Of a stretch of 64,000 bases of DNA, positions 15,854 through 25,149 are shown one piece after another (the first letter of the stretch is position 1; every line of letters begins with the position of its first letter). The notes under the pieces were generated by a model. That model ran no database searches. It had not been told where the DNA came from and saw nothing but the letters and a program-made list of their open reading frames with translations. Source of the stretch: Natronospirillum sp965602035 (GTDB taxonomy: Bacteria > Pseudomonadota > Gammaproteobacteria > Pseudomonadales > Natronospirillaceae); contig OZ271919.1 in NCBI GenBank assembly GCA_965602035.1, positions 2,666,001 to 2,730,000 of the forward strand, in the 5' to 3' direction. Both the position numbers and the translations under genes were made by a program.

Positions 15854-16968
15854 GTTTGAGACTCCTCTTCAGTGTCAGAGCTGAAAGCAGACCGGTGAAA
15901 TTCAGCCGCTTCAGCAACCTCGGGCAGACCCGGTTCGGTGAGCGGCGCTGCTGTACCACCGGCCAGTACCTCCAGTACTGCATGAACACCCTGAGACAGG
16001 GATGTCAGGTTGTAGCCCCCCTCCATCACCATGGCGAGCCGACCATCACAGTGTCGGTCGGCGATCGCCTGCACAATTTCGGTAAGCCGCTTGAAACCAT
16101 TGTAGGTTACGTTCATGGCCAGGTCGTTTCGGTGTGGATCAAATCCCGCCGATACCAGCACCAGATCGGGTTTGAAGTAATCCGCTGCGGGCACAAGGAT
16201 ATCCTCAAAGGCTCGCTCCAGAGCCAGGTCTCCAGCCGATTCAGGCAAGGGCACGTTGATATTGTAGCCCTCACCCAGACCATCCCCGACCTCGGTGAGG
16301 TGCCCTGAGCCAGGGTAAAACGGTGCCGCAACATGGGTGTCGAAAAACAGTACGTCCGGGTCTGCCCAGAAAATGTCCTGTGTGCCGTTACCATGATGGG
16401 CGTCCCAGTCGATGATCAGCACCCGCTCGCAATCCAGTTTGGCCTGAGCGTGTGCAGCGGCAATGGCGACATTGTTCAGCAGGCAGAAACCGCGCGCCCG
16501 GACTGGCTCGGCATGGTGACCGGGCGGACGTACCAGAGCAAAGGCGCTCTGTGTGTCTCCGCGTACAACACTTTCCACGGCAGCAATGGCATTTCCGGCT
16601 GCGGATACGGCGGCATCGATACTCTTCGGGGAAACGGCCGTCGTATCCTTGTCGAGCCAGGCGCTCTTGCCAGCCAGGGAAAACAGCTGGTCCAGGTAGG
16701 ACGTTGTATGCACGCGGGCGAGCTGGTCATAGCTCGCCGGTGGCCCGGACGCGTAATCAACCCCCTTTACCGGGTGATCCTCCAGATACTCCTTAACCGC
16801 TGTCAGTCGGCCGGGGTGCTCGGGGTAACTCCACTTGAAATCCAGATCCTTGAGAATCGTTCGTACGCGTTTTTCAACACGGCTTGGCACATAGGGTACG
16901 TCAACTTCCGGGTTGTGTCCCAGCATGACGTCGTCTGAGAAAACGCGTACTCGCCGATCGCCAATCAC
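15850..16968 (-). CDS. Histone deacetylase family (class II-like) protein
   Basis: A 372-residue zinc amidohydrolase. A longer upstream frame exists, but GTG 16968 with AGGAG 8 bases before gives the natural N-terminus (VIGDRRVRVFSDD). Conserved elements are RPPGHHA (catalytic His pair, near 145), IDWDAHHGNGTQ (zinc Asp/His, near 185), FDTH, and LVSAGFDPHRNDLA (near 275), then EGGYN near 320. Bacterial members deacetylate acetyl-lysine, acetylpolyamines or related amides. It heads a two-gene unit with the GFA protein and follows a GNAT gene by 46 bases. Confidence 0.9.
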   Translation of the reverse strand: MIGDRRVRVFSDDVMLGHNPEVDVPYVPSRVEKRVRTILKDLDFKWSYPEHPGRLTAVKEYLEDHPVKGVDYASGPPASYDQLARVHTTSYLDQLFSLAGKSAWLDKDTTAVSPKSIDAAVSAAGNAIAAVESVVRGDTQSAFALVRPPGHHAEPVRARGFCLLNNVAIAAAHAQAKLDCERVLIIDWDAHHGNGTQDIFWADPDVLFFDTHVAAPFYPGSGHLTEVGDGLGEGYNINVPLPESAGDLALERAFEDILVPAADYFKPDLVLVSAGFDPHRNDLAMNVTYNGFKRLTEIVQAIADRHCDGRLAMVMEGGYNLTSLSQGVHAVLEVLAGGTAAPLTEPGLPEVAEAAEFHRSAFSSDTEEESQT

Positions 16969-17014
16969 AGTATTGCTCCTTACCGCTGTTGTTATGCATC
17001 CGTTCCAAAGCCGG

Positions 17015-17569
17015 TCATGAGGCGCCCAATGCCTCTTTGACCGTGCTCGTGAATGCGGCCGCCCGCACACCCGTGGTCTTGAAGCCGAGACGTGTCCAGG
17101 CCGCTTTTGCCTCCCGGTTGGACGCACTGTATTCCAGGATGAGCTCAGCAGCACCTTTCTGCTCTGCGAAGGCGACGAGATCACGCAGAATGGCGCTCAT
17201 GATCCCCTGGCCCCGATACTCCGGCTCGACCCAGACGTCATCAATGACGCCGGACCGGTATTCCACATCGGCTGTCTGTTCCCATATGCCCTGGCTCTTC
17301 CAGATATAGATATAGCCCATTCCCACCAGACCTGCACCTGTTACTTCCGCCACGGCCAGGTGCCGGTTGGCGTCGGACAAGGTGTTTTGCAACGCTTTGG
17401 TGAGCCGGTCACGTTCGTGCTCCTTCAACGACTGGGCGGCGTCGCCCTCAACCGGCTGGCCGAGCACATGCAAGGCAAGTTTCGCCTGAAAGCCGACCAG
17501 CATCGGCAGGTCTGATTCCGTGGCCTGACGAATGACACAGGCGTCTTTCCTTGGCTTTCGATTGGACAT
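17015..17569 (-). CDS. GNAT family N-acetyltransferase
   Basis: A 184-residue acetyl-CoA-dependent acyltransferase. A GTG four codons upstream is possible, but ATG 17569 fits the GAGTGAG site better. The acetyl-CoA-binding motif A is WVEPEYRGQGIMSAIL near residue 110, and ELILEYSASNREAKAAWTRLGF is the typical C-terminal part. It is followed on the same strand by the deacetylase gene, which raises the possibility of a paired acetylase/deacetylase. Substrate unknown. Confidence 0.88.
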   Translation of the reverse strand: MSNRKPRKDACVIRQATESDLPMLVGFQAKLALHVLGQPVEGDAAQSLKEHERDRLTKALQNTLSDANRHLAVAEVTGAGLVGMGYIYIWKSQGIWEQTADVEYRSGVIDDVWVEPEYRGQGIMSAILRDLVAFAEQKGAAELILEYSASNREAKAAWTRLGFKTTGVRAAAFTSTVKEALGAS

Positions 17570-17710
17570 TGATGCGCTCACTCTTTTCTTTTGAGGCTTA
17601 TCGTATCAGAGAGATCGGCACGGAGAGGGGGTTATCTAAACTTCCATTCGGGCCCATGACCCTGCCGGACAGCCGACATGATGGCTGCCCGGCTCACAGG
17701 TAATACGTTG

Positions 17711-18136
17711 TCAGGATGTGAGCTTCGCATCCAGTGTGATGGTAGCGCTGAGCAGTTTGGAAATCGGGCACCCGACTTTCGCGGCGCTTGCTGCTTCCTT
17801 GAACTGCTCTTCGGTGGCTCCGGGCACATCCGCTTTCAGATCCAGATGCACCTCGGTTACCGCAAAGCCGCCATTGACCTGATCCAGCGTCACGGTAGCT
17901 TTGGTATCTATGGACTTTGCGGTCAACCCGGATTCACCGAGAATCATGGACAGTGCCATGGAATAGCAGCCGGCGTGGGCTGCGGCAACGAGCTCTTCCG
18001 GGTTGGTGCCCTTCCCGTCTTCAAAGCGTGTGCCGAAAGAGTACTGCTGCTGGTCCAGCACACCGCTCTGTGAGGAAACCGAGCCCTTGCCGTCTTTCAG
18101 GCCGCCTTCCCAGTGCGCGCTTGCATGACGTTTCAT
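17711..18136 (-). CDS. osmC: OsmC family peroxiredoxin
   Basis: A 141-residue protein. The frame opens at 18259, but GGAGG before ATG 18136 gives the canonical OsmC start MKRHASAHWEGGLKDGKG. The two redox cysteines are in HAGCYSMAL (near 58) and GCPISKLL (near 124), and a conserved GTNPEELVAAA segment precedes the first. OsmC proteins reduce organic hydroperoxides. Length matches the family. Confidence 0.94.
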   Translation of the reverse strand: MKRHASAHWEGGLKDGKGSVSSQSGVLDQQQYSFGTRFEDGKGTNPEELVAAAHAGCYSMALSMILGESGLTAKSIDTKATVTLDQVNGGFAVTEVHLDLKADVPGATEEQFKEAASAAKVGCPISKLLSATITLDAKLTS

Positions 18137-18259
18137 GGTGAAACCTCCGTTTCCGAAATGGTCATTCCCCAGTGTAGATCCGGCCGCCCGGTTTTTCATA
18201 GTGCCGAGCGGAAACCGATTCGCAGACGGCCCGGACCGGGTGTGCCGGCTCCCATCCAA

Positions 18260-19912
18260 TCAGCACTCGACAACCACCGCCTCCCAGGGACGCAGCGTCT
18301 GCAGATCCGTGGTCGATTGATAGTTATGGACCATTAAGGCGGGAGAACCTGCCGACATTTCGAGTTGCCGGATATCGGCAGGTTCCCCGCTGAGGTTCAC
18401 AATGACCCGTCCGGTTGACTGCTCATGTTGACGTTCGTATGCGAACACCTGGTTATGGTCGGGAAGCAGCAGCCGGTATTCGCCGTATATCCAGAGTCTG
18501 GAAGCACGGCGCAATTGAATCAGGCGCTGGTAGAAGGTGAACACCGAGTTCGGGTCGCGCAGCTGCGACTCAGCGTTGAGCCATTGGCAGTTGGGGTTGG
18601 GCGGCAACCAGGGCGTGGCATCGGTAAAGCCACCATTCGGTTCCGATGTCCATTGCATGGGTGTGCGTGCATTGTCACGAGCAGTGAGGGCAATCGACTC
18701 CACCACGTCTTGCTCAGTCCAGCCTTCCTTCTTCAATTTCTCGTGCGCCAGGTTATGAACCGCGACATCCCGGAATTCGCTCAGACGGGTGAACGGGAAG
18801 TTGGTCATGCCCAGCTCCTGACCCTGATAGATGTACGGTGTTCCCTGCATCAGAAAATACATCGCGGCGATGGCTGTGGCGCTTTCATACCAATATTGCT
18901 CTGGATCGCCCCACACTGAGACGATTCTGGCGATGTCGTGGTTTTCCAAGAACAGGGCATTCCAGCCATGACCGTTCAACGTCTTTTGCCAGCGGGTCAG
19001 GGTATCCTTGAGAGCTGGCAGGTTGAGCTCTGGCTCCACATCGCTGCCCCAAAGCTTGAGTTGCTCAAACTGGAACAGCATGTTCAGTCGGTTTTTGGAG
19101 GGGTCTACCCAGTCGCGAGCGCCTTCGGCCGTGACATCTGACGCTTCTCCGACCGTCATAACGTCATATCTTGAAAAGGTCTCAGCCGAAAGCTCAGCAA
19201 TATAGTTCTCGATTCCCGGAACATTGCGGTGCAGCGACGTTGCATCCGCATACTGCTGATTGGCCGGATTCGGTGCATCCGGCAGGCCAGGCGCTTTGCA
19301 CAGGTGGTTGATGGCATCGAGGCGAAAGCCGTCCACACCGCGATCGGCCCACCAGCGAACCATTTCGTACAGGGCCTGGCGAACGTCGGGGTTCTCCCAA
19401 TTGAGGTCGGGTTGTTTGGCGGTAAACAGGTGCAGATAATATTGATCAGTCGCCTGATCATAGCGCCAGGCGGACCCACTGAAGAGGCTCTCCCAGTTAT
19501 TGGGCGGCCTGCCATTGCTACCGTCGCGCCAGATATACCAGTCGCGCTTGGGGTTATCCAGGGAACTGCGTGATTCAATGAACCAGGGGTGTTCGTCACT
19601 CGTGTGATTCAGCACTAAGTCAATGACGAGCCTCATACCGCGCCCGTGGACATCGTCCAGCAAAGCATCGAAGTCCTGCAGCGTGCCGAACTCCGGCATG
19701 ATGTTGCGATAATCACTGATGTCATACCCATTGTCGTCATTCGGGGAGGGATAAAACGGGCATAGCCAGAGTACATCAACGCCCAGCGTCTGCAGGTAGT
19801 CCAGCCGTTGGCGAACACCATTCAGATCGCCGATACCATCGTTGTTACTGTCCTGGAAGCTACGCGGATAGATCTGGTAAACGACGGCTTCTTTCCACCA
19901 CGTGTCTGACAT
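18260..19912 (-). CDS. Alpha-glucosidase (GH13, oligo-1,6-glucosidase-like)
   Basis: A 550-residue cytoplasmic GH13 enzyme. The barrel motifs are present: DLVLNHTSDEHPWF (region I, near 98), GFRLDAINHL with the nucleophile Asp (region II, near 197), VGEA with the acid Glu (region III, near 253), and LENHDIARI (region IV, near 325). The start WWKEAVVYQIYPRSF is typical of alpha-glucosidases and trehalose/isomaltose hydrolases. No sugar transporter adjoins it. Specificity is not determined by what I can see. Confidence 0.92.
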   Translation of the reverse strand: MSDTWWKEAVVYQIYPRSFQDSNNDGIGDLNGVRQRLDYLQTLGVDVLWLCPFYPSPNDDNGYDISDYRNIMPEFGTLQDFDALLDDVHGRGMRLVIDLVLNHTSDEHPWFIESRSSLDNPKRDWYIWRDGSNGRPPNNWESLFSGSAWRYDQATDQYYLHLFTAKQPDLNWENPDVRQALYEMVRWWADRGVDGFRLDAINHLCKAPGLPDAPNPANQQYADATSLHRNVPGIENYIAELSAETFSRYDVMTVGEASDVTAEGARDWVDPSKNRLNMLFQFEQLKLWGSDVEPELNLPALKDTLTRWQKTLNGHGWNALFLENHDIARIVSVWGDPEQYWYESATAIAAMYFLMQGTPYIYQGQELGMTNFPFTRLSEFRDVAVHNLAHEKLKKEGWTEQDVVESIALTARDNARTPMQWTSEPNGGFTDATPWLPPNPNCQWLNAESQLRDPNSVFTFYQRLIQLRRASRLWIYGEYRLLLPDHNQVFAYERQHEQSTGRVIVNLSGEPADIRQLEMSAGSPALMVHNYQSTTDLQTLRPWEAVVVEC

Positions 19913-20058
19913 GCTCCACTCTCCTGTTCATTCATTGGGCCGGCGGTCGATCGAATTGAGTTGTATTGATCGATGAAGAGCAGTCTAATCAAACAAAAAT
20001 ATAAGAATAATATGTTTTAATATGTATGATATAAGTTAAACCAATAGAATAGCCTGCG
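19913..20058. other. AT-rich divergent promoter region
   Basis: These 146 bases lie between the divergent alpha-glucosidase and LysR genes. The half near the LysR gene is strikingly AT-rich, with ATATG/TATGATATAAG-type repeats that suit LysR-type binding and a weak LysR promoter. I find no clear operator dyad beyond this. Confidence 0.4.
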
Positions 20059-21000
20059 ATGGAAAAACGTCTTCGACAGTTTCTGGCCGTTGCCGAGCTG
20101 AAAAGTCTCAGCCGCGCGGCCGAACGACTGTTTGTCAGTCAGCCGGCACTCACGCAGACCATGAAGAAACTGGAACAGGAGCTGGGCGTACCCCTGTTCC
20201 GGCGCTCCGGTCGCGGTATCACTCTGACGGCCTATGGTGACAAACTGCTTGAGCAGACTCGTATCATGCAGCGGGTACATGAGAACGCGATGCTGGAAAT
20301 AGCCCGGCTTCGGGACCATCGCGAGCGCGAACTCAGAATCGGTGTAGGTCTGGCCTGGTGGCATCTGTTCTTCCGTGATTTGTTGACCGAGTACCGGAGC
20401 GACTTTCCGGGTGCGCCCATGCATATCGAGCTGGGCAACCACCTGAGATCCATGGATCAATTGCTCTGTGGTGACATTGATCTGTTTCTGGGTCATGAGA
20501 TTGTAGGCCTGAACGATAAGACCGGGGTGGCATTCGATCCCCTGTTTTCCTGCGTTGATGGCGCCTGGGTTCGCCGGGACCATCCGCTGGCGGACCGAGA
20601 AGGCGTAAGGCCAGATGATCTGCTGAGCTACCCGCATCTGGACGTGACGCCGGATGAATCCCGCTACTGGTCTGTTATCGATGACCCGGCGTCCAAGGAG
20701 TTCCGGCGATCCACCTACCAATTGCGCCAGCGGGTCATATGGTCCACCAGTTCAATGACGGCCGGGCTTGATATTCTCCGGGACAGTAATGCGATACTGA
20801 CCTACACCGCCTCAATGAGTGACTATTTCTCCCGCCGCGGGTTGGTCGAGCTTGCCATTGATCTGCCGCAGCGGCACCGTGTTGGCTTTTACACCCGATC
20901 GCGGGAAGCGCAAAGTCCGGCAGTTGTGGATATCATTGGCCGGGTCCGAGCCTGTCTTGATGAAAGCCGGTTACGAGATCACCGGCTGGAACCCATCTGA
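20059..21000 (+). CDS. LysR family transcriptional regulator
   Basis: A 313-residue LTTR. The N-terminal helix-turn-helix reads RLRQFLAVAELKSLSRAAERLFVSQPALTQTMKKLE, followed by GVPLFRRSGRGITLT. Residues from about 90 form the effector-binding domain. It is divergent from the alpha-glucosidase gene and 77 bases upstream of the AEC transporter gene. The latter is the likelier target on the same strand. Effector unknown. Confidence 0.9.
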   Translation: MEKRLRQFLAVAELKSLSRAAERLFVSQPALTQTMKKLEQELGVPLFRRSGRGITLTAYGDKLLEQTRIMQRVHENAMLEIARLRDHRERELRIGVGLAWWHLFFRDLLTEYRSDFPGAPMHIELGNHLRSMDQLLCGDIDLFLGHEIVGLNDKTGVAFDPLFSCVDGAWVRRDHPLADREGVRPDDLLSYPHLDVTPDESRYWSVIDDPASKEFRRSTYQLRQRVIWSTSSMTAGLDILRDSNAILTYTASMSDYFSRRGLVELAIDLPQRHRVGFYTRSREAQSPAVVDIIGRVRACLDESRLRDHRLEPI

Positions 21001-21077
21001 GGCGTCGCTCTTTCGTGTGAACACGGAACGGGTGGCTGGCGTTCCCGTGGCCTGTCTCAACCTGGAGAATCATACGG

Positions 21078-21980
21078 TTGGAAAACTTTGCACTGATTCT
21101 GACTTACCTGTTGATCGGGGTGCTCCTGCGTCGTGTACCGGCTTTCCCGGAGAACACAGGGCAGGCGCTGAATCTCTATGTACTGTACGTGGCGCTTCCG
21201 GCCCTGATTCTCGGTGCACTGCCGGGGAATGAGATCTCAGCCGACTGGCTCGTTCCCATGATTACGCCCTGGTTTCTGCTGGTCTGCGTCGTAGCAGCTA
21301 TACTGGCGGTGTCCCGGTGGCGTCGCTGGCCCCGTGATGTGACCGGCGCTTTGCTGGTCGTGGTGCCGCTCGGCAACACGTCCTATCTCGGCATTCCGAT
21401 GGTGGATATTTTCTTCGGTGATGAGGGAATGCCGTATGCGGTGGTCTACGATCAGGTAGGCTCTGTACTGGCACTGGCCGTGGTTGCCCCTGCGCTGGCG
21501 GCTCTGTACAGCGGTGATTCCGCGCGACCGCGAGTCGGTGAGGCACTGAAAAAGATCTTGCTGTTCCCCGCGTTTATCGCGTTCATTGTCGCGCTGTTGA
21601 TCAGTGACAACACCTTGCCGCCGCTGATTGCGACCCTCATTGAAAATCTGACCGCGACGCTGATTCCCGTTGTCATGGTCGCGGTCGGCTTTCAACTGAC
21701 CTTGCGGTTCTCCCGCCGGGAACTGGAGCCTCTGCTGTTTGCACTCGCCACCATACTGCTCGCAATGCCTTTACTGGCTGCCGGGCTCTGGGCACTGTCC
21801 GGGCAGCAAGGTCTCGCCGTAACGGTGAGCATCTTTGAGGCCGGGATGCCGGCCATGGTCTCGGGAGGTGCCGTGGCCATCATGTATGGTCTGGCGCCGC
21901 GGCTGGTGAGCGGCATAATCGGCCTCAGCATACTGTGCGGGCTCGTAACGGCACCGGTGCTGTATTCCCTGCTCGTATAG
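21078..21980 (+). CDS. AEC family transporter
   Basis: A 300-residue membrane protein with about ten hydrophobic segments, typical of the auxin efflux carrier/malonate transporter family: LILTYLLIGVLLRR at the start, NLYVLYVALPALIL, the LGNTSYLGIPMVDIFFG segment near residue 100, and GMPAMVSGGAVAIMYGL near 255. Translation probably starts at TTG 21078, 10 bases after GGAG. Members export or import carboxylates. Ends 5 bases from the convergent TauE-like gene. Confidence 0.88.
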   Translation: MENFALILTYLLIGVLLRRVPAFPENTGQALNLYVLYVALPALILGALPGNEISADWLVPMITPWFLLVCVVAAILAVSRWRRWPRDVTGALLVVVPLGNTSYLGIPMVDIFFGDEGMPYAVVYDQVGSVLALAVVAPALAALYSGDSARPRVGEALKKILLFPAFIAFIVALLISDNTLPPLIATLIENLTATLIPVVMVAVGFQLTLRFSRRELEPLLFALATILLAMPLLAAGLWALSGQQGLAVTVSIFEAGMPAMVSGGAVAIMYGLAPRLVSGIIGLSILCGLVTAPVLYSLLV

Positions 21981-21985
21981 CGATG

Positions 21986-22768
21986 TTATAACATGACCCG
22001 GACAACGCCGATGGTGCTGGTTATCAACAGAAGCCAGCCGAGCCCCTGATAGAACCGCTGCGACGGTGTGGTGAGTAAGCGGTCATGAACATGCAGGCCG
22101 ATCACATGCCCGATGGCGGCTGCGGGCAACAACAGCAGGGATGGCAGCAACTGCAGGTCTACACCGGCTATGACAAAAGCGGTGAGTTTGATGCATACCA
22201 GCACGAACCAGAGCACAAACAGCGTGTCCCGCAACTGGTGCCTGTTCACGTACTGGGCCACCACCGCGATGATAAGAGGGGCACCGACCAGTGAGGTGCC
22301 ACTGATATAGCCACCCAGGGCGAGAAAGATAAAGTCGAGCAGGCGGCTTCTGCTCTTGAGCTGAATATTACGGATATAGGTGACTGAGTAAGCACCCACT
22401 ATCACGAATATCATCGCGCTGAGCAAAGCATCCGGCAGTGTGAGAAGCCCGACGACCCCGGCCAGTTTGGGGATCAGGAGGATCAGTAACACCTTGCGCA
22501 GGTAGGTCCAGTTGACCGTGCCGCCTGTGGTAGCGCCGCTTTCATCCGCCGGCGACTGTTTGCGATGGTTCTGCCAGACGGTGATGGACGAGAACACCAG
22601 CAGGTGAATACCGATAATCGGCAGAAATACCACGGGCGTATCACTGACCAGCAACAGCAATGGCAGCGACAGGGTCGCTCCGCCGAAGCCAAGCCCCGAG
22701 CGCACAAACCCGCTCCAGATGAAAATCAATGCGATCAGCGCGTATTGCAGAAGAGTCAGGTCAGCCAT
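21986..22768 (-). CDS. TauE/SafE family sulfite exporter-like permease
   Basis: A 260-residue integral membrane protein with about eight hydrophobic segments and two family repeats (LGFGGATLSLPLLLLV near residue 26 and GGYISGTSLVGAPLIIAVVAQY near 150). The TauE/SafE group exports sulfite, sulfoacetate or other organic anions. No sulfur genes are adjacent. The ATG has only a distant AAGGA, so the start is not certain. Confidence 0.86.
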   Translation of the reverse strand: MADLTLLQYALIALIFIWSGFVRSGLGFGGATLSLPLLLLVSDTPVVFLPIIGIHLLVFSSITVWQNHRKQSPADESGATTGGTVNWTYLRKVLLILLIPKLAGVVGLLTLPDALLSAMIFVIVGAYSVTYIRNIQLKSRSRLLDFIFLALGGYISGTSLVGAPLIIAVVAQYVNRHQLRDTLFVLWFVLVCIKLTAFVIAGVDLQLLPSLLLLPAAAIGHVIGLHVHDRLLTTPSQRFYQGLGWLLLITSTIGVVRVML

Positions 22769-22874
22769 GGCGGGATCAGCGGTGTCCTTTCAGTAAACGA
22801 TGGGTGCAGACTTTTGGTATACCAAGTGGTCAGAAGAGTCGCTATTCTTTCATACGGCCCCTAGTGAGGCTACT

Positions 22875-22931
22875 ATGAAAAAGAAAATAGCCGATCCGGA
22901 CAGCAACTCTCCAGATTTGGGATCTCTCTGA
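22875..22931 (+). other. 18-codon upstream ORF abutting the GAF-GGDEF gene
   Basis: ATG 22875, with GAGG 5 bases before, begins an 18-codon frame (MKKKIADPDSNS...) ending in TGA at 22929-22931, directly touching the ATG of the cyclase gene. The two are in the same frame and separated only by that TGA. The cyclase ATG itself has a poor ribosome site. This may be a translationally coupled leader, or the original N-terminus interrupted by a nonsense codon. Confidence 0.45.
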
Positions 22932-24044
22932 ATGCACAATCGAAAGGCGTCACAGCAGTCCTTTGATCAGATGCTGTCGAAGATTTCGGCTCGGCTGATC
23001 AACAGTGACCCGACGGAGACCCGTACCTGTTTCGATGAGGTGCTGGCGGCGCTCGGGCACTATATGGATGCGGCCCGTTGCTATCTGTTCGAGTTTGACC
23101 GCGATGGTCGACGTATGAGTAACACCCATGAATGGGTGCAACGTGGCATTTCTTCTCATATCAACGAATTGAAAGACATTCCCCGGGACCAGTTACCGTT
23201 TTTTTTCCAGACCATTCAGACAACGCACCGGTTTGTTTTCAGCCATATTGATGAACTCCCAGGCGAAGCAGAGGCGGAGCGTGAGGAGTTTCAGCGCGAA
23301 GGTATCCGGGCCATGCTGTGCATGGGTGTTGTGATCAATAACGGCCTGCTCGGCTTCATAGGGTGCGATGTGACGCAAAGCCATCGTGAGTGGCGGCCAG
23401 AAGAATTCCAGCGTGTGGGCCTTGTCGCCGATATGGTAGCCAATGCGATTCAACGCGAAAGCACGCACCGGGAGTTGCTGGAAGTCAAGGCGCAACTGGA
23501 GCGCTTCAACCGAACGCTGGCCCGGCAGGCCAATCAGGATGGCCTGACCGGTATTTCCAACCGGCGAGCGCTTGACGCACAGATGGTATCGGAAATGAGC
23601 CGGGCCAAGCGCCTGGGTACCGGGCTGGCGGTTCTGATTATCGATATTGATTATTTCAAGGCCTACAACGATAACTGCGGCCACCTGGCGGGGGACGATG
23701 TGTTGAAGAAAGTGGCTTCCGCACTGCGTCATTGTATGCAGCGCAGCACCGAGTTTTTGGGTCGATTCGGCGGAGAGGAGTTCGCTGTTATTCTTTCGGT
23801 GCGATCGAGGGCAGATGCCGAGAACACGGCGGAGCGAGTGCTCACCAGGGTGCACGAACTCGCCATTCCTCACAGACATTCTTCGGTGGCTACGAACATT
23901 ACCGTGAGTATTGGTGGCTATTTTGATACACCCGGCACCGACCGGAATGTCGATACAGACGTTCAGCGGTTTCTCGGTCGTGCCGATGAAGCACTGTATC
24001 GAGCGAAATCGGAAGGGCGTAATTGCATTCGGTTTGCCGACTGA
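22932..24044 (+). CDS. GAF domain diguanylate cyclase
   Basis: A 370-residue cytoplasmic protein. Residues about 20-175 form a GAF sensor (AARCYLFEFDRDGRRM, GVVINNGLLGFIGCD), followed by a short coiled coil and a GGDEF domain (about 205-368). The active site is intact: GRFGGEEF near residue 280 and the DGLTGISNRRAL start near 210. The product inhibition site is degenerate: RSTE replaces RxxD five residues before the motif, so feedback control by c-di-GMP may be weaker. Two cyclases are present in this window (see 58846). Confidence 0.9.
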   Translation: MHNRKASQQSFDQMLSKISARLINSDPTETRTCFDEVLAALGHYMDAARCYLFEFDRDGRRMSNTHEWVQRGISSHINELKDIPRDQLPFFFQTIQTTHRFVFSHIDELPGEAEAEREEFQREGIRAMLCMGVVINNGLLGFIGCDVTQSHREWRPEEFQRVGLVADMVANAIQRESTHRELLEVKAQLERFNRTLARQANQDGLTGISNRRALDAQMVSEMSRAKRLGTGLAVLIIDIDYFKAYNDNCGHLAGDDVLKKVASALRHCMQRSTEFLGRFGGEEFAVILSVRSRADAENTAERVLTRVHELAIPHRHSSVATNITVSIGGYFDTPGTDRNVDTDVQRFLGRADEALYRAKSEGRNCIRFAD

Positions 24045-24127
24045 CCTGCGCATCACTGCGACTGGAAAGCGCACTGGTGAGCCGGTACTCTCATTACAGG
24101 ATCAACCAACGCACAAGGAGTCGTACA

Positions 24128-24916
24128 ATGAAACCCGTTCGCACTGCTTTTTTCTGTCTGCCGATTGCTCTGGCCGGATGCGCTTCCCTCGATCCGACCG
24201 TTGCGCTTGATTCCGCTACCCGGGCGGCGGGTGCGTCTGTCGGCGAGGCGATCGGTGACGCGATGGTCCGCCAGTACTCACCGCAGGCCACGCAGTACTA
24301 CACCACATATCTGACTCAGATGGCGTTCAACAGTCAGGGTTTCTCTGTGTCCTCTGCCACGCGCGGTTATGAGCCCGGTGAGTTCACCGAGTGGTCAGTT
24401 GTCACGACCAGCAGGGACGACTCTGAAAACCGGATGCGTCGCGCCTTTCTGGAACGGACAGACAGTGGTGATGAATGGTGGCAGGTGATATATGACGACG
24501 CAGAGACCGAAGATGTCATCATTATGGAAGCGCTGTTCAGCGACGACCGCGAGCAGATGCTGCGTCTGCGCGCGCAGTTCCCCGATGATGAGGGCCCACA
24601 GGAAGTGCCTGTGGAAGAAGGTACGTATCAGTCGCCCCGCGTTTTGACGCAGGAAAGTATCGATGGGGCCACGGAAGGACAGGAAACGCTGACCGTGCCG
24701 GCCGGGACATTCAATACCACTCGAGTGAGCTTCGGATCCGGACCCTCGGAAGAGACCTGGTGGCTAAGTGACGATGTGCCCGGTGGGGTTGTTCAGCATC
24801 GGGTCGCCGCTTCCGGCAGTGAGGCAGATATCGACGACGATGACCTGCCGGAAGGCAGTTACACCATGCAGTTGCAGGCTTATGGCGAGGGCGCCGAGAG
24901 TCGATTCGGTCTCTGA
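24128..24916 (+). CDS. Predicted lipoprotein of unknown function
   Basis: A 262-residue protein. The frame is open from 24023, but AAGGAG 7 bases before ATG 24128 defines the start. Residues 1-18 are a lipoprotein signal with lipobox LAGC, so Cys18 would be lipidated. The rest is acidic and soluble with no domain that I recognise; the second half (EETWWLSDDVPGGVVQHRV) resembles beta-rich lipoproteins that measure or bind envelope components. Two GC hairpins (24926-24942 and 24995-25010) follow it. Confidence 0.75.
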   Translation: MKPVRTAFFCLPIALAGCASLDPTVALDSATRAAGASVGEAIGDAMVRQYSPQATQYYTTYLTQMAFNSQGFSVSSATRGYEPGEFTEWSVVTTSRDDSENRMRRAFLERTDSGDEWWQVIYDDAETEDVIIMEALFSDDREQMLRLRAQFPDDEGPQEVPVEEGTYQSPRVLTQESIDGATEGQETLTVPAGTFNTTRVSFGSGPSEETWWLSDDVPGGVVQHRVAASGSEADIDDDDLPEGSYTMQLQAYGEGAESRFGL

Positions 24917-25149
24917 CCCCGGAATGCCGGGTACAGCCCGGCGCTGATTCAAGAATATCAGAAATCGCCAGGTTGCCGCCGTGCGATGACGCATGGGGCG
25001 CCTGCGCCCCTGTGCAAAAGCCCCTGTTTACCGGATCACGGTGCAGAAGCAACCTCATAAAGTATGCCTTCGATTCTTTTTGCATTCGTATGCAATATGA
25101 GTAATATCAGTAGGTGACACATGCTGAAGCACCCCTCAGGAGAGAACCA
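24917..25149 (+). other. Intergenic region with two hairpins and the HisD1 promoter
   Basis: These 233 bases hold GCCGGG/CCCGGC (24926-24942) and GGGGCGC/GCGCCCC (24995-25010) hairpins after the lipoprotein gene. Neither has a T-run, so they are weak terminators or mRNA-stabilising stems. The right half contains the LacI-type operator and promoter described at 25080-25107. Confidence 0.55.
25080..25107 (+). promoter_or_regulatory. LacI-type operator overlapping the HisD1 promoter
   Basis: The palindrome TGCATTCGTATGCA (25081-25094) has the odd-base-free CG centre usual for LacI-family operators. A -35 TTGCAT (25080-25085) and a -10 TAATAT (25102-25107), spaced by 16 bases, overlap it. Thus binding would block RNA polymerase. 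The same 16-base sequence occurs in reverse orientation at 39297-39312 before the other end of the island. The LacI gene at 30457-31467 is the obvious candidate regulator. Confidence 0.72.

Noticed and set aside
20059..21980. LysR-AEC as an auxin-related system
   Set aside because: The AEC family name is historical; bacterial members move carboxylates, and nothing here points to auxin.
21983..21994. ATGTTATAACAT palindrome between the AEC and TauE genes
   Set aside because: Short, without T-run, and lying over the end of the TauE-like gene; chance is likely.
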